Assembly (NCBI RefSeq): GCF_030419005.1 | Contig: NZ_CP106951.1 | Location: 2,542,001 to 2,606,000, forward strand | DNA length: 64,000 nucleotides | Source of the DNA: Eleftheria terrae | GTDB lineage: Bacteria; Pseudomonadota; Gammaproteobacteria; Burkholderiales; Burkholderiaceae_C | Direction of reading: 5' to 3' | Part shown: in pieces, positions 35,458-43,803 of the stretch | Layout of the letters: every line of letters begins with the position of its first letter | How positions within the stretch are numbered: the first letter of the stretch is position 1 | Made by a program: the position numbers and the translations under genes | The notes under the pieces: model-generated | The model's input: the letters and a program-made list of their open reading frames with translations, nothing else | Databases searched by the model: none | Told to the model about the DNA's origin: nothing

Positions 35458-36177
35458 TCAGCGCAGCCAGCGTGAGCGCCCGCCGTCCAGCGGCAGCACC
35501 GCGCCATTGACGTAGCTGGCGTCCAGCGCCAGCCAGGCCACCACCTGGGCCAGCTCCTCGAAGCTGCCGGTGCGCTGCAGCGGAATGCTGTCCTGCACCG
35601 CGCGGATGCGTTCGGGCTCCAGGTGGTTGTCGGCCGGCCAGGGCAAGGCGCCGGGGGCCACCACGTTGCAGCGGGTGGCCGGCGCCAGCTCGACGCTCAG
35701 CGTCAGCACCAGCGATTGCAGGGCCGCCTTGCTCACGTGGTACCAGAGGTGGCCGCCATGCGGCCGCTGCACATGGATGTCGCTCACCGCCACGATGGCC
35801 CGCAGGCTGGCGCGCAGCCGCTCGATCAGTGTGGCATGGCTCAGCAGGTGGACCTGCAGGTCTTCGTCACGCCGCTGGGTGTCGCCCAGCTCGCTCGGCT
35901 GGTAGGCCGAGGCATTGCACACCAGCACTTCCACCGGCTGCGCCAGGGCAGGCAACGGCGGCAGGTCGCGGGCGCCGAAGTCGGCCGCCCAGGCGAGCGC
36001 CGAGCCGGGCCGCTCGGCATTGAGCGACTCTGCCAGCTGGGCCGCCTGCGCGGCCGAGCGCTCGCCGCTGTGATGGAGGATCACGCCGAGGCCGCGCCGG
36101 TGCAGTTCCCGGCTGATGGCCTCGCCGCCGCGGCGGGGCGCGCCGGTCACGAGCGCCCACGGTGCTGCCGTTGTCAT
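35458..36177 (-). CDS. SDR reductase with pteridine-reductase motif (FolM/PTR1-like)
   Basis: This is a short-chain dehydrogenase of 239 residues. The dinucleotide motif is TGAPRRGG, which fits TGxxxRxG, the form seen in pteridine reductase PTR1 and in FolM, rather than the usual TGxxxGxG. The catalytic pair is in WYHVSKAAL (YxxxK), with an upstream AVSD serine. The C-terminus [33 protein letters not shown] is typical SDR. It follows phhB-phhA-SDR on the same strand, 158 bp after the last of these. Since phenylalanine hydroxylase needs a tetrahydropterin, a dihydropterin reductase here makes sense. This link is inference from motif and position. Confidence 0.78.
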   Translation of the reverse strand: MTTAAPWALVTGAPRRGGEAISRELHRRGLGVILHHSGERSAAQAAQLAESLNAERPGSALAWAADFGARDLPPLPALAQPVEVLVCNASAYQPSELGDTQRRDEDLQVHLLSHATLIERLRASLRAIVAVSDIHVQRPHGGHLWYHVSKAALQSLVLTLSVELAPATRCNVVAPGALPWPADNHLEPERIRAVQDSIPLQRTGSFEELAQVVAWLALDASYVNGAVLPLDGGRSRWLR

Positions 36178-36335
36178 GCGGTGATTCAGGTTGTGCCAGC
36201 CTTGGCCGGCGTGCTGCGTCGGTGTTGCGGGCGGCGCTCAGCCGGCCTCGCGCCTTGCCGTCACCGACAGCCCGGGCAGCAGGGATTGCCGCGGGCCGGC
36301 GAGCCGGCGGCATCGATTATCCCTGCGGCGGGCGC

Positions 36336-37040
36336 TCAGCTCAGGCCGCTCACCGGCAGGGCCGCACCGTGGATGGCGCGGGCCGCGGCCGAGGCCAGGA
36401 AGACGATCACCTGCGCCAGGTCGGCGGGTGCCACCCACCGGGAGGGGTCGGCATCCGGCATGGCCGCGCGGTTGTCCGGGGTGTCGATGATGGTCGGCAA
36501 CACGCAGTTGACGTTGATGCCCTGCTCCCGCAGCTCGGCCGCCATGGCCTCGGTGAGCCGGATCACCGCGCTCTTGGACGCGCAGTAGGCCCCCATCTGC
36601 GCCATGCCCCGCTGGGCTGCGCCGGCCGCCACGTTGACGATGCGCCCGCCTCCGGCCTGCAGCATGCGTGGCACCGCCGCGCGCGCCGCGTGGACGACGC
36701 TGCGGGCATTCAGGTCCATCAGGAAGTCCCAGGTCGCGGCGGAGGTCTCGTGCACCGCCTCGCCCATGCGAAAGCCGCCGGCCACGTTGCACAGCACGTC
36801 GATGCGGCCGAAGGCCCGCTGCGCGGCAGCAAAGGCCGCCTCCACCTGGGCAGCGTCGAGCAGGTCGGCCGCGATGAACAGCCGCTCGCCCGACGGCTCG
36901 CCATGCGCCCGCCGCAGCAGCTCATCGTCGCGGTCGATCAGCACCAGCCGGGCGCCCTGGGCCGCAAAGGCGGCGGCGACGGCCCGCCCCAGGTGTCCCG
37001 CCGCACCGGTGATGACGACGGTTTGCTCACGAAAATCCAT
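36336..37040 (-). CDS. SDR family oxidoreductase in the phh cluster
   Basis: This 234-residue classical SDR has the cofactor motif TGAAGHLG at about 11-18, an NVAGG motif, and catalytic AAGAAQ...YCASK (YxxxK). An aspartate at the end of strand 2 (LIDRDDE) suggests preference for NAD(H). It starts 3 bp after the phhA stop with AGGAGCG upstream, so it is co-translated with the hydroxylase. It could regenerate the quinonoid dihydropterin with NADH or act on a phenylalanine/tyrosine-derived metabolite. Sequence alone does not decide. Confidence 0.85.
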   Translation of the reverse strand: MDFREQTVVITGAAGHLGRAVAAAFAAQGARLVLIDRDDELLRRAHGEPSGERLFIAADLLDAAQVEAAFAAAQRAFGRIDVLCNVAGGFRMGEAVHETSAATWDFLMDLNARSVVHAARAAVPRMLQAGGGRIVNVAAGAAQRGMAQMGAYCASKSAVIRLTEAMAAELREQGINVNCVLPTIIDTPDNRAAMPDADPSRWVAPADLAQVIVFLASAAARAIHGAALPVSGLS

Positions 37041-37043
37041 GCT

Positions 37044-37931
37044 TCAGCGCTCCTGGCTTTGTTGTTTGGCGCGGTGGTAGGTGCCGGTGCCCCGGGTGAT
37101 GACGCGGTCGCCCGGCAGCACGTCACCCGGCACCAGCTCGCTCTGGCGGCTGACCCGCTCATAGAGCGGCGCAAAGTCGATGTCGGCCAGCTCCAGCAGC
37201 TGCTCGAGATTGTCGAGCACGAAGTAGCTCTCCTGGAAATCGTCGATGCGGTAGCGGGTGCGCATGACCCGCTCGAGCTCGAAGCCGATGCGATTGGGCG
37301 ACGGGTCGTCCAGGCAGAACACGCTTTCGGTGAAGGACGAGGCGATGCCGGCACCGTACAGTCGCAGGCCCTCCCGCTGCTGCACCAGGCCGAATTCCAC
37401 CGTGTACCAGTAGACCCGGGCCAGCTGCGGCAGCACGCCCAGCTGCTGGGCCCGCAGGCCGCCGACGCCGTAGGCCTGGATGTAGTCGGCGATGACCGGG
37501 TTCACCAGCATCGGCACATGGCCGAACACGTCGTGGAAGACGTCGGGCTCCTCCAGGTAGTCGAGCTGCTCGGGCTTGCGGATGAACTGGCCGGCCGGGA
37601 AGCGCCGGTTCGCCAGGTGCTCGAAGAAGACCTCGTCCGGCACCAGCCCCGGCACTGCCACCACCTGCCAGCCGGTGCGCTTCATCAGCAGGTCGCTGAG
37701 GCGACGAAAGTCGGGGATCTGGTGGGCGTCCATCGTCAGCTCGCTCATGCCGCGCACGAACTCATCGCAGGCGCGGCCGGGCAGCAGCTTGCACTGGCGC
37801 TCGAACAAGGTCTTCCATACGCCGTGCTCCTCGGCGCTGTACTGCTCCCAGCCCTGGTCGATGGTCCAGTCGGCCCGCTCGGGCCGGCCGGCCGCGCCGG
37901 CGGCGGCGCCGTGCTTCTCGTTGAGCTTCAT
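37044..37931 (-). CDS. phhA: Phenylalanine 4-monooxygenase
   Basis: This iron- and tetrahydropterin-dependent aromatic amino acid hydroxylase converts phenylalanine to tyrosine. The ATG at 37931 gives 295 residues, normal for the bacterial single-domain enzyme with no regulatory ACT domain. The iron ligands are H133 and H138 in [10 protein letters not shown] and E179 in YWYTVEFGL. The spacing matches the Chromobacterium enzyme. The pterin-binding region [11 protein letters not shown] is present. Its start overlaps the phhB stop by four bases, so dehydratase and hydroxylase are made together. Confidence 0.95.
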   Translation of the reverse strand: MKLNEKHGAAAGAAGRPERADWTIDQGWEQYSAEEHGVWKTLFERQCKLLPGRACDEFVRGMSELTMDAHQIPDFRRLSDLLMKRTGWQVVAVPGLVPDEVFFEHLANRRFPAGQFIRKPEQLDYLEEPDVFHDVFGHVPMLVNPVIADYIQAYGVGGLRAQQLGVLPQLARVYWYTVEFGLVQQREGLRLYGAGIASSFTESVFCLDDPSPNRIGFELERVMRTRYRIDDFQESYFVLDNLEQLLELADIDFAPLYERVSRQSELVPGDVLPGDRVITRGTGTYHRAKQQSQER

Positions 37932-38251
37932 GCGGCCACCGGTGCGGCAAAGCGGGCAAAGGCGGTGTCGCAACGGGCGGCCAGCTCCAGGTCGCGCTCG
38001 GACAGGCCGTCCACATCATGGGTGGTGAGCGTGATGCGCACCCGGTTGTAGACGTTGAACCATTCCGGATGGTGGTTGCGCTGTTCGGCCAGCAAGGCGA
38101 TGTGGCTCATGAAGGCAAACGCGTGGGCGAAATCGGCGAACAGGAACTCGCGGGTGATCGCGCCACGTTGCTCGTCGAGGCTCCACTGCGGCAGTTGGGT
38201 CAGGCGCGCGCGGGCCGCGGCAGCGTCCAGGCGTTGCAAGGGGGTGCTCAT
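37928..38251 (-). CDS. phhB: Pterin-4a-carbinolamine dehydratase
   Basis: The enzyme dehydrates the 4a-carbinolamine produced when PhhA hydroxylates phenylalanine, allowing pterin recycling. The 107-residue protein carries the family motif [20 protein letters not shown] followed by [16 protein letters not shown], with the paired histidines and later His/Asp. AAGGAGA lies 6 bp before the ATG. It is the first gene of the phh operon; the promoter must lie within 38252-38430. Confidence 0.95.
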   Translation of the reverse strand: MSTPLQRLDAAAARARLTQLPQWSLDEQRGAITREFLFADFAHAFAFMSHIALLAEQRNHHPEWFNVYNRVRITLTTHDVDGLSERDLELAARCDTAFARFAAPVAA

Positions 38252-38437
38252 GTCTGTCTCCTTCCAGGCTGGGATTGAAAACCCGCCATCAAAACACGCA
38301 CTTTATGCCGCGAAGCGCGCAAGTTGTGATCGTCGCGGGGCGTCAGTTCCAGCGCTGGCACACATTTCCTGCGCAACGAATCGGTTCACCGCATGAATAC
38401 GGCGCGAGCCTCCGACCACGCTGCCGCCCGGCCATCC

Positions 38438-38453
38438 CGCCACCGAAATGGCG
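38438..38453. promoter_or_regulatory. Inverted repeat upstream of the ribbon-helix-helix gene
   Basis: CGCCA and TGGCG flank a 6-base spacer, about 45 bp before the start of the ribbon-helix-helix gene. RHH proteins usually bind short palindromes in their own promoters, so this is a candidate autoregulatory operator. Confidence 0.35.
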
Positions 38454-38497
38454 CTGTTTTGGTGTAAAAACCGCGCATTGCACTTGTGGAGCGAGTC

Positions 38498-38707
38498 ATG
38501 GCCGTCCGGTTCAACGTGACCTTTTCCAATGATTTGAATGACGCTCTCGACCACGTGGTCGACGAAGATGAAAGCAGCAAGGCCGAAGTCTTGCGCAAGG
38601 CGCTGCAGCTCTACCTGGCGGCCCGCGAAGGCAAACGCCGGGGCCTCAAGCTGGGCCTGGTGGAGCCGGACACCCAGAAGCTCAAGACGGAGATCATCGG
38701 TTTGTGA
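38498..38707 (+). CDS. Ribbon-helix-helix (CopG/Arc-type) small protein
   Basis: The 69-residue product begins MAVRFNVTFSNDLNDAL, a beta-strand followed by helix A. Then comes VVDEDESSKAEVLRKALQLYLAA, where the SSKAEVLRKAL helix is the typical RHH dimer helix, and a basic tail. GGAG lies 6 bases before the ATG at 38498; a GTG at 38486 overlaps that site and is unlikely. Such proteins are DNA-binding dimers and often antitoxins or autorepressors. Its stop overlaps the next start (GTGA), so the two proteins are made together. Confidence 0.8.
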   Translation: MAVRFNVTFSNDLNDALDHVVDEDESSKAEVLRKALQLYLAAREGKRRGLKLGLVEPDTQKLKTEIIGL

Positions 38708-38970
38708 GCCACATCGACCTGAACAGCCCACCGCCGAACCACCAGTTCAGCGTTGCCATCGACCGCGAGGAAACCCGCGGCGAGCGCGGGGTGCGGCTGT
38801 TCAAGGATGTGGCGCTGTTCATCGCGGCGCTCGCCTTCGTGGCGCTGATCGGCTGGCTGTGCTTCCGCACGCTGATGGCCTCCGGGGCCGGCGCCGAAGA
38901 GAAGAAGTGGGCGATGTCGGTGCTGTCGGCGGCGGCCGGCGGCATCGTGGGCTATCTGATCAAGCGGTGA
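38704..38970 (+). CDS. Small membrane protein, partner of the RHH protein
   Basis: The 88-residue protein starts with GTG in the overlap GTGA. A polar N-terminus (about 30 residues) precedes two hydrophobic segments at about 36-58 (ALFIAALAFVALIGWLCF) and 68-86 (MSVLSAAAGGIVGYLI). The segments are joined by a short charged loop GAEEKKW. It ends IKR. I recognise no family. Coupled translation with a DNA-binding RHH protein could mean a toxin-antitoxin-like pair or simply a regulated membrane protein. Confidence 0.65.
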   Translation: MSHIDLNSPPPNHQFSVAIDREETRGERGVRLFKDVALFIAALAFVALIGWLCFRTLMASGAGAEEKKWAMSVLSAAAGGIVGYLIKR

Positions 38971-38995
38971 AGAACGCCCGCCCGCGGCCGGCCCC

Positions 38996-40858
38996 TCAGC
39001 GCTTGCGGCGCCGATACACCGGCTGCGCTCCGGCGGCCTTCATGTCGCTCTCACGCACATAGAGGTCCACCACCGTCACCAGCAGCTGGCCGGTGAAGGG
39101 CAGGCGGTGCATCAGCTGCTGCACCAGCTCGCTGCCCAGCGCCTCGTCGAGCCGCCGCAGCTGGATGAACAACACGAAGTAGTCGCGCTGCGGCAGCGCA
39201 GCCACCCGGCGCCCCACCAGCCAGGCCTGCTCGACCTCGGGCGTGCGGATCAGCTCGCCGGTGAGCTGCTTGCGCTCCTCGCGGCTGAGCTTCGCCTCGG
39301 AGGTGCCTTCGCAGGGGTTGGTCGAGGTGAACTCCTGCCAGGCCTGCGCCTCCAGCGCCTCGAAGCGCTCGCGCCGCTCGCGCCACAGGCGCCGGACCTT
39401 GGGGGCCACCGGCTCGCCGGCATGCTGCTGCCGGTCCAGCCATTCCAGCGCCATCGAGCAGGCCGCGTAGCCGTGCTCGGGATGGCCGTCCTGCAGTTGC
39501 TCCAGCAGCTGCAGGGTACCGGGGTGATGCGCCTGAAGCCGGCGCAGCGCCAGCTCGCGCAGGGCGGCACCGTGTCCCGGCTCGCACGCCAGCGCGCGCT
39601 CGTAGAACGGCGTGCTGTCGGCCATGCTGACCGCCTCGAAGCATTCGGCCCATTCGAGCCACTCGTCGGCCGACAGCTGAGCGGCGCGCGGCTTCAGCTC
39701 GCCGATGCGCTCGCGGCACTGCCGCAGGTGCTCGCGGTGGCGGGCCCAATCGCGCCGCATCTCCTGCCACCACAGCTGGTCGAAATGCTGCGCCACGCGA
39801 GCCGCCCCCCGACCCAGCAGGGCGAGCGCGTTCGACTGCGACCAGGCCGGCATGGCCGGCTTCAGGCCCAGGGCGGCCAGCCGGTCGCGCGGCACCGGGT
39901 GGGTGTCGTCATAGCTCGGCAGCCGCTGCATCGCCAGGCGCAGCGCCTCCTGCGCGAAGGCATGCGGCGGCGGCTCCAGCAGCGAGCGGCCCATGTCGGC
40001 ATGCGGCATCGGCTCGGGCGGCTCCTCGCGCAGCGCGCGGCGCCACAGGCGGCGCCAGTATTCCTCGTCGTACCAGCGGGCCTTGATCTCGATCTCGCTC
40101 CAGGCCTGGGCCACCACCTCCGGGGTGAACAGCCGGGCCGCGATGCGATCGGCCTCGTATTCGTCCTGCCGCGCGAGCGCGAAGGTGCGCGCGTTGAAAC
40201 GCGGGATGTACCAGGAGAAGAAGCGCCGGAACAGCCAGGACAACGGGCTCTCGTCATGCTGGTAGGCGCTGTACATGCGCCACCAGGCGGTGCGGGTGCG
40301 GTAGACCCAGGCCGAGAACTTGCCGTGCTCGCCCCGCAAATGGCCGTACTCGTGGGCCACCACCGCCAGCAGGCGTTGCGGCTCCAGCGCGCACAACATG
40401 GGCCAGCCGATCACCAGGTAGTTGGTGTGGCCCAGCAGGCCCCAGCGAGGGCGCTGCATGATCGCCGCGTTGAACTCGGCGTTGACCATCACCACGTCGA
40501 TGGCCGGGCCCTTCACCTTGGCGCGGATGCGCTCCAGCGCCTTGAACAGCTCGGGCGAGTCGGCCGGCTGCAGCCGCACGCCGTCGGGCGCGTCGAAGCG
40601 CGTGAACACCGCGCGCACGCAGACCCACAGCAGGCCTGCGGCCGCCAGGCCGACCCAGACCTTCCAGCCCGAGGCGCCATGCCGCCACCACGACAGGCCG
40701 ACCGCCAGCAGCCCGGCGCAGGCGGCCAGCCCGATCAGCAGCACCACCGCATAGCCCAGCACGGCAAACCACCAGACGCTGCGGCGATAGGCGGGCGCGT
40801 CGCTCTCGCACGCCTGTTCGCTCAGGCGCACGAGGTGCATGAAGTCGACGTGTTGCAT
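38996..40858 (-). CDS. M48 family membrane metallopeptidase
   Basis: This 620-residue protein has two membrane helices near the N-terminus (about 27-52 and 64-84). A peptidase M48 domain with zinc motif HEYGHLRGEH lies at about residues 165-174, and the third ligand is probably the Glu in DEYEADRIAA. The C-terminal half (about 330-560) is helical and TPR-like (FYERALACEPGHGAALRELALRRL). This HtpX/Ste24-like core with a repeat domain suggests quality control of membrane or envelope proteins with a partner-binding surface. The active site would face the cytosol if topology follows HtpX. The gene stands alone. Confidence 0.88.
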   Translation of the reverse strand: MQHVDFMHLVRLSEQACESDAPAYRRSVWWFAVLGYAVVLLIGLAACAGLLAVGLSWWRHGASGWKVWVGLAAAGLLWVCVRAVFTRFDAPDGVRLQPADSPELFKALERIRAKVKGPAIDVVMVNAEFNAAIMQRPRWGLLGHTNYLVIGWPMLCALEPQRLLAVVAHEYGHLRGEHGKFSAWVYRTRTAWWRMYSAYQHDESPLSWLFRRFFSWYIPRFNARTFALARQDEYEADRIAARLFTPEVVAQAWSEIEIKARWYDEEYWRRLWRRALREEPPEPMPHADMGRSLLEPPPHAFAQEALRLAMQRLPSYDDTHPVPRDRLAALGLKPAMPAWSQSNALALLGRGAARVAQHFDQLWWQEMRRDWARHREHLRQCRERIGELKPRAAQLSADEWLEWAECFEAVSMADSTPFYERALACEPGHGAALRELALRRLQAHHPGTLQLLEQLQDGHPEHGYAACSMALEWLDRQQHAGEPVAPKVRRLWRERRERFEALEAQAWQEFTSTNPCEGTSEAKLSREERKQLTGELIRTPEVEQAWLVGRRVAALPQRDYFVLFIQLRRLDEALGSELVQQLMHRLPFTGQLLVTVVDLYVRESDMKAAGAQPVYRRRKR

Positions 40859-41000
40859 GGGGCCGCCCCTCTGGTCCCGGCGCTGGCAGCGCCGGCCCTC
40901 GTTGTTGTGTCCGGGGCCGTCCGTGCGGCGCGCCGGCTGCCGGTCGACGCGGTTGTCCTTGCGCGCGCCGGCGCGGCCAGTATATCGACGCGGGTGCCGC

Positions 41001-41723
41001 TCAGCTGTGGAAGACTTGGCGCTGCAGGCCGTCCAGGTCGAGCACCCGCACGCCGCCGTACTCGATGCGGATCAGCCCTCGCTGCTGCAGCGTGCGCAGG
41101 GCCTCGTTGACCCGCTGGCGCGAGAGGCCCACCAGCATGCCCAGCTCCTGCTGCGTGATGCGCAACAGGCTGCCCACGCCGGGATAGAGCACCGGGTGGA
41201 ACAGCGAGGCCAGGCTGCGGGCGACCCGCACGTCGGGGTCGTTGAGCCGGTCGATCTCGCGGGCGGCGATGAACTGCCCGAGCCGCTCGTTGAGCTGGCG
41301 CATCACGAAGCGGTTGAAGGGGATGCTGTTGTCCAGCAGGCGGTGGAAGCTCTCCATCGGCAGACCGGCCACCGTGCTCTTGCGCAGCGTCTGCACGTTG
41401 TAGCGGTAGGCCTCGCGCTTGAGCAGGGTGCCTTCGCCGAACCAGGCCCCGGGCGGGATGCCGGTGAAGGTCACCGGCGCGCCCAGCGAGGAGTCGTTGT
41501 TCATCTTCAGCAGGCCGGCCAGCACGCCGAACCAGTAGGTGGGCGGGCGGCCGATGCGGCACAGCAACTCGCCGGGCCCGGCGTCGGCCACCTGGATCTC
41601 GGCCGCCGCACGCTCGCGGTCGGCCGGCTGCAGCGCCTGCAGCCAGGCGATGCCCTGCAACTCGGCCGTCGTGGCGGCCCGCGCCCGGCGGTGCAAGGGA
41701 GTGACGGCGGCACTGTCAACCAT
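41001..41723 (-). CDS. Crp/Fnr family transcriptional regulator
   Basis: This 240-residue regulator has an N-terminal cyclic-nucleotide-binding-like beta roll (PGELLCRIGRPPTYWFGVLAGLLKM, PPGAWFGEGTLL) and a dimerisation helix. It ends with a Crp-type winged HTH (ITQQELGMLVGLSRQRVNEALRTLQQRGLIRIEYGGVRVLDLDGL). It lacks the N-terminal cysteine cluster of Fnr, so it is not an iron-sulfur oxygen sensor. The ATG at 41723 gives a sensible N-terminus. It is divergent from the ligase/ABC cluster with 133 bp between the genes, which holds a long palindrome. It probably controls that cluster. Its effector could be an acyl-CoA, but this is inference. Confidence 0.9.
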   Translation of the reverse strand: MVDSAAVTPLHRRARAATTAELQGIAWLQALQPADRERAAAEIQVADAGPGELLCRIGRPPTYWFGVLAGLLKMNNDSSLGAPVTFTGIPPGAWFGEGTLLKREAYRYNVQTLRKSTVAGLPMESFHRLLDNSIPFNRFVMRQLNERLGQFIAAREIDRLNDPDVRVARSLASLFHPVLYPGVGSLLRITQQELGMLVGLSRQRVNEALRTLQQRGLIRIEYGGVRVLDLDGLQRQVFHS

Positions 41724-41766
41724 GGCAGTCTGCTGCGGGTAATTCCCCTGGGGAGCGACCCTAGGA

Positions 41767-41784
41767 TTGTCGTCACAACGACAA
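41767..41784. promoter_or_regulatory. Palindromic operator in the regulator/ligase divergent region
   Basis: TTGTCGTCACAACGACAA is a perfect inverted repeat (7-4-7), shaped like Crp/Fnr sites (TTGAT-N4-ATCAA class) but with its own sequence. Its centre is 41.5 bp upstream of the start site predicted from TAGCAT (41805-41810), the standard distance for class II activation. Confidence 0.65.
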
Positions 41785-41804
41785 CCTGGCGTCAAACTCG
41801 CGCC

Positions 41805-41810
41805 TAGCAT
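41805..41810 (+). promoter_or_regulatory. Predicted -10 element of the ligase/ABC cluster
   Basis: TAGCAT matches the -10 consensus in 4 of 6 positions. No good -35 hexamer is present at the right distance, as expected when an activator replaces it. The predicted start site is about 41817. Confidence 0.4.
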
Positions 41811-41856
41811 CGGCCCAGCCCTGCCACCCCCGGGGCGTCTACCAAGGAGACCGACG

Positions 41857-43803
41857 GTGCCCACCACGTTTCCGCGTCTGTTGCTGGAGCACGCCGCCCG
41901 CCGCCCCGAGGCGCCGGCCCTGCGCGAGAAGGAATACGGCATCTGGCAGACCCTGAGCTGGTCGGCGCTGGCCGAGATGGTGCGGCGCCTGGCCTGCGGG
42001 CTGGCCGAGGCCGGGCTGCAGCGGGGCGAGCACCTGGCCGTCATCGGCGAGAACCGGCCGCGGCTGTATGCAGCGATGCTGGCGGCACAGTCGCTCGGTG
42101 CCATCCCGGTGCCGCTGTACCAGGACGCCGCCGCCGCCGAGTTCGCCTACCCCTTGCGCAACGCCGAGGTGCGCTTCGCGGTGGTGGAAGACCAGGAACA
42201 GGTCGACAAACTGCTGGAAGTGCGCGGCGACTGCCCGCGGCTGCAGTGCATCTGGTACGACGACGGCCGCGGCCTGCGCAACTACCGTGAGGCGGGCCTG
42301 GACAGCCTCGACCACCTGATCGAGCGCGGCCGCGCGCACGACCACCACCAGCCGGGCTTCTTCCTGGCCCAGGTGCAGCAGGGCCGGGCCGAGGACGTGG
42401 CGGCGATGTTCTTCACCTCCGGCACCACCGGCCATCCGAAGGGCGTGGTGCACACCCACCATGCGCTGATCGACCGGGCCCGCGCGGGCGCGGCCTTCGA
42501 CCGGCTCACCGAGCGCGAGGAGGTGCTGGCCTACCTGCCGCCGGCCTGGATCGGGCAGAACTGCTTCAGCTATGCGCAATGGCTCGCCTGCGGCTACGTG
42601 GTGAACTGCCCCGAATCCGCCGCCACCGTGTCCATCGACCTGAAGGAGATCGGGCCGACCTACTACTTCGCGCCGCCCCGGGTCTTCGAAGGCCTGCTCA
42701 CGAGCGTGAGCATCCGCATGGAGGACGCCGGGCGCCTCAAGCGCTGGTTGTACGCGCGCTGCATGGCGGTGGCGCGCCGGATCGGTCCGGCCCGGCTGGA
42801 CGGCAGCCGGCTCTCGCTGGCCGACCGGCTGCTCTGGCGCCTGGGCGACCTGCTCATCTACGGCCCGCTGCGCAACACCCTGGGGCTGAGCCGCATCCGG
42901 GTGGCCTACACCGCCGGCGAGGCGATCGGCCCCGACCTGTTCACCTTCTACCGCTCCATCGGCATCAACCTGAAGCAGCTCTACGGCTCCACCGAGACCG
43001 CGGTGTTCGTCTGCCTGCAGCCCGACCACCAGGTGCGGGCCGACACGGTGGGCGTGCCGATCGAAGGCGTGGAGCTCAAGGTGGACGAGCGCGGCGAGAT
43101 CCTGATCCGCTCGCCCGGCCTGCTGAAGGAGTACTACCGCAACCCGCAGGCCACCGCCGAGGTGAAGACGGCCGACGGCTGGTACCGCTCGGGCGACGCG
43201 GGCTACCTGGACGCACAAGGCCACCTGAAGATCATCGACCGCGCCAAGGACGTCGGCCGCCTGCGCGGCGGGCCGGGCGACGGCGCGATGTTCGCGCCCA
43301 AGTACATCGAGAACAAGCTCAAGTTCTTCCCCTATATCAAGGAAGCGGTGGCCTTCGGCGACGGCCGCGACCGTGTCTGCGCCTTCGTCAACATCGACTT
43401 CGACGCGGTCGGCCACTGGGCCGAGAAGCGCAACCTGGCCTATGCCGGCTACACCGACCTGGCGCAGAAGCCCGAGGTCTACGCGCTGGTGCGCGACTGC
43501 ATCGAGCAGGCCAACGCCGACCTGAGCCACGACCCGCAGCTGGCCGGCTGCCAGGTGGCCCGCTTCCTGGTGCTGCACAAGGAGCTGGATGCCGACGACG
43601 GCGAGCTGACCCGCACCCGCAAGGTGAGGCGCGGCCACATTGCCGAGAAGTACCGCGTGCTGGTGGACGCGCTCTATGCCGGGCGCGCGTCGCAGTACAT
43701 CGAGACCGCGGTGCGCTTCGAGGACGGCCGCAGCGGCCTGGCCGCCGCCGATCTCCGCCTGGCCGACGCCGCCACCTTCCCCAGCCTGAGGACCGCCGCA
43801 TGA
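41857..43803 (+). CDS. AMP-forming acyl-CoA synthetase (long-chain type)
   Basis: This 648-residue member of the AMP-dependent synthetase family activates a carboxylic acid to its CoA thioester. Core motifs are the P-loop FFTSGTTGHPKGVVHTHHAL (about residues 186-205), YGSTETAVF, and YRSGDAGYLDAQGHLKIIDRAKD. An insertion RLRGGPGDGAMFAPKYIENKL follows, as in long-chain acyl-CoA synthetases. The GTG at 41857 is preceded by AAGGAGA and starts the conserved domain. It is the first gene of a cluster whose next gene overlaps its stop (ATGA). The substrate is unknown; ABC partners of the branched-chain type suggest a small or aromatic acid. Confidence 0.9.
   Translation: MPTTFPRLLLEHAARRPEAPALREKEYGIWQTLSWSALAEMVRRLACGLAEAGLQRGEHLAVIGENRPRLYAAMLAAQSLGAIPVPLYQDAAAAEFAYPLRNAEVRFAVVEDQEQVDKLLEVRGDCPRLQCIWYDDGRGLRNYREAGLDSLDHLIERGRAHDHHQPGFFLAQVQQGRAEDVAAMFFTSGTTGHPKGVVHTHHALIDRARAGAAFDRLTEREEVLAYLPPAWIGQNCFSYAQWLACGYVVNCPESAATVSIDLKEIGPTYYFAPPRVFEGLLTSVSIRMEDAGRLKRWLYARCMAVARRIGPARLDGSRLSLADRLLWRLGDLLIYGPLRNTLGLSRIRVAYTAGEAIGPDLFTFYRSIGINLKQLYGSTETAVFVCLQPDHQVRADTVGVPIEGVELKVDERGEILIRSPGLLKEYYRNPQATAEVKTADGWYRSGDAGYLDAQGHLKIIDRAKDVGRLRGGPGDGAMFAPKYIENKLKFFPYIKEAVAFGDGRDRVCAFVNIDFDAVGHWAEKRNLAYAGYTDLAQKPEVYALVRDCIEQANADLSHDPQLAGCQVARFLVLHKELDADDGELTRTRKVRRGHIAEKYRVLVDALYAGRASQYIETAVRFEDGRSGLAAADLRLADAATFPSLRTAA

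Noticed and set aside
38356..38372. Sigma-54-like TGGCAC...GC element near phhB
   Set aside because: The GG-GC spacing is 12 rather than 10 bases and it reads on the plus strand, away from phhB.
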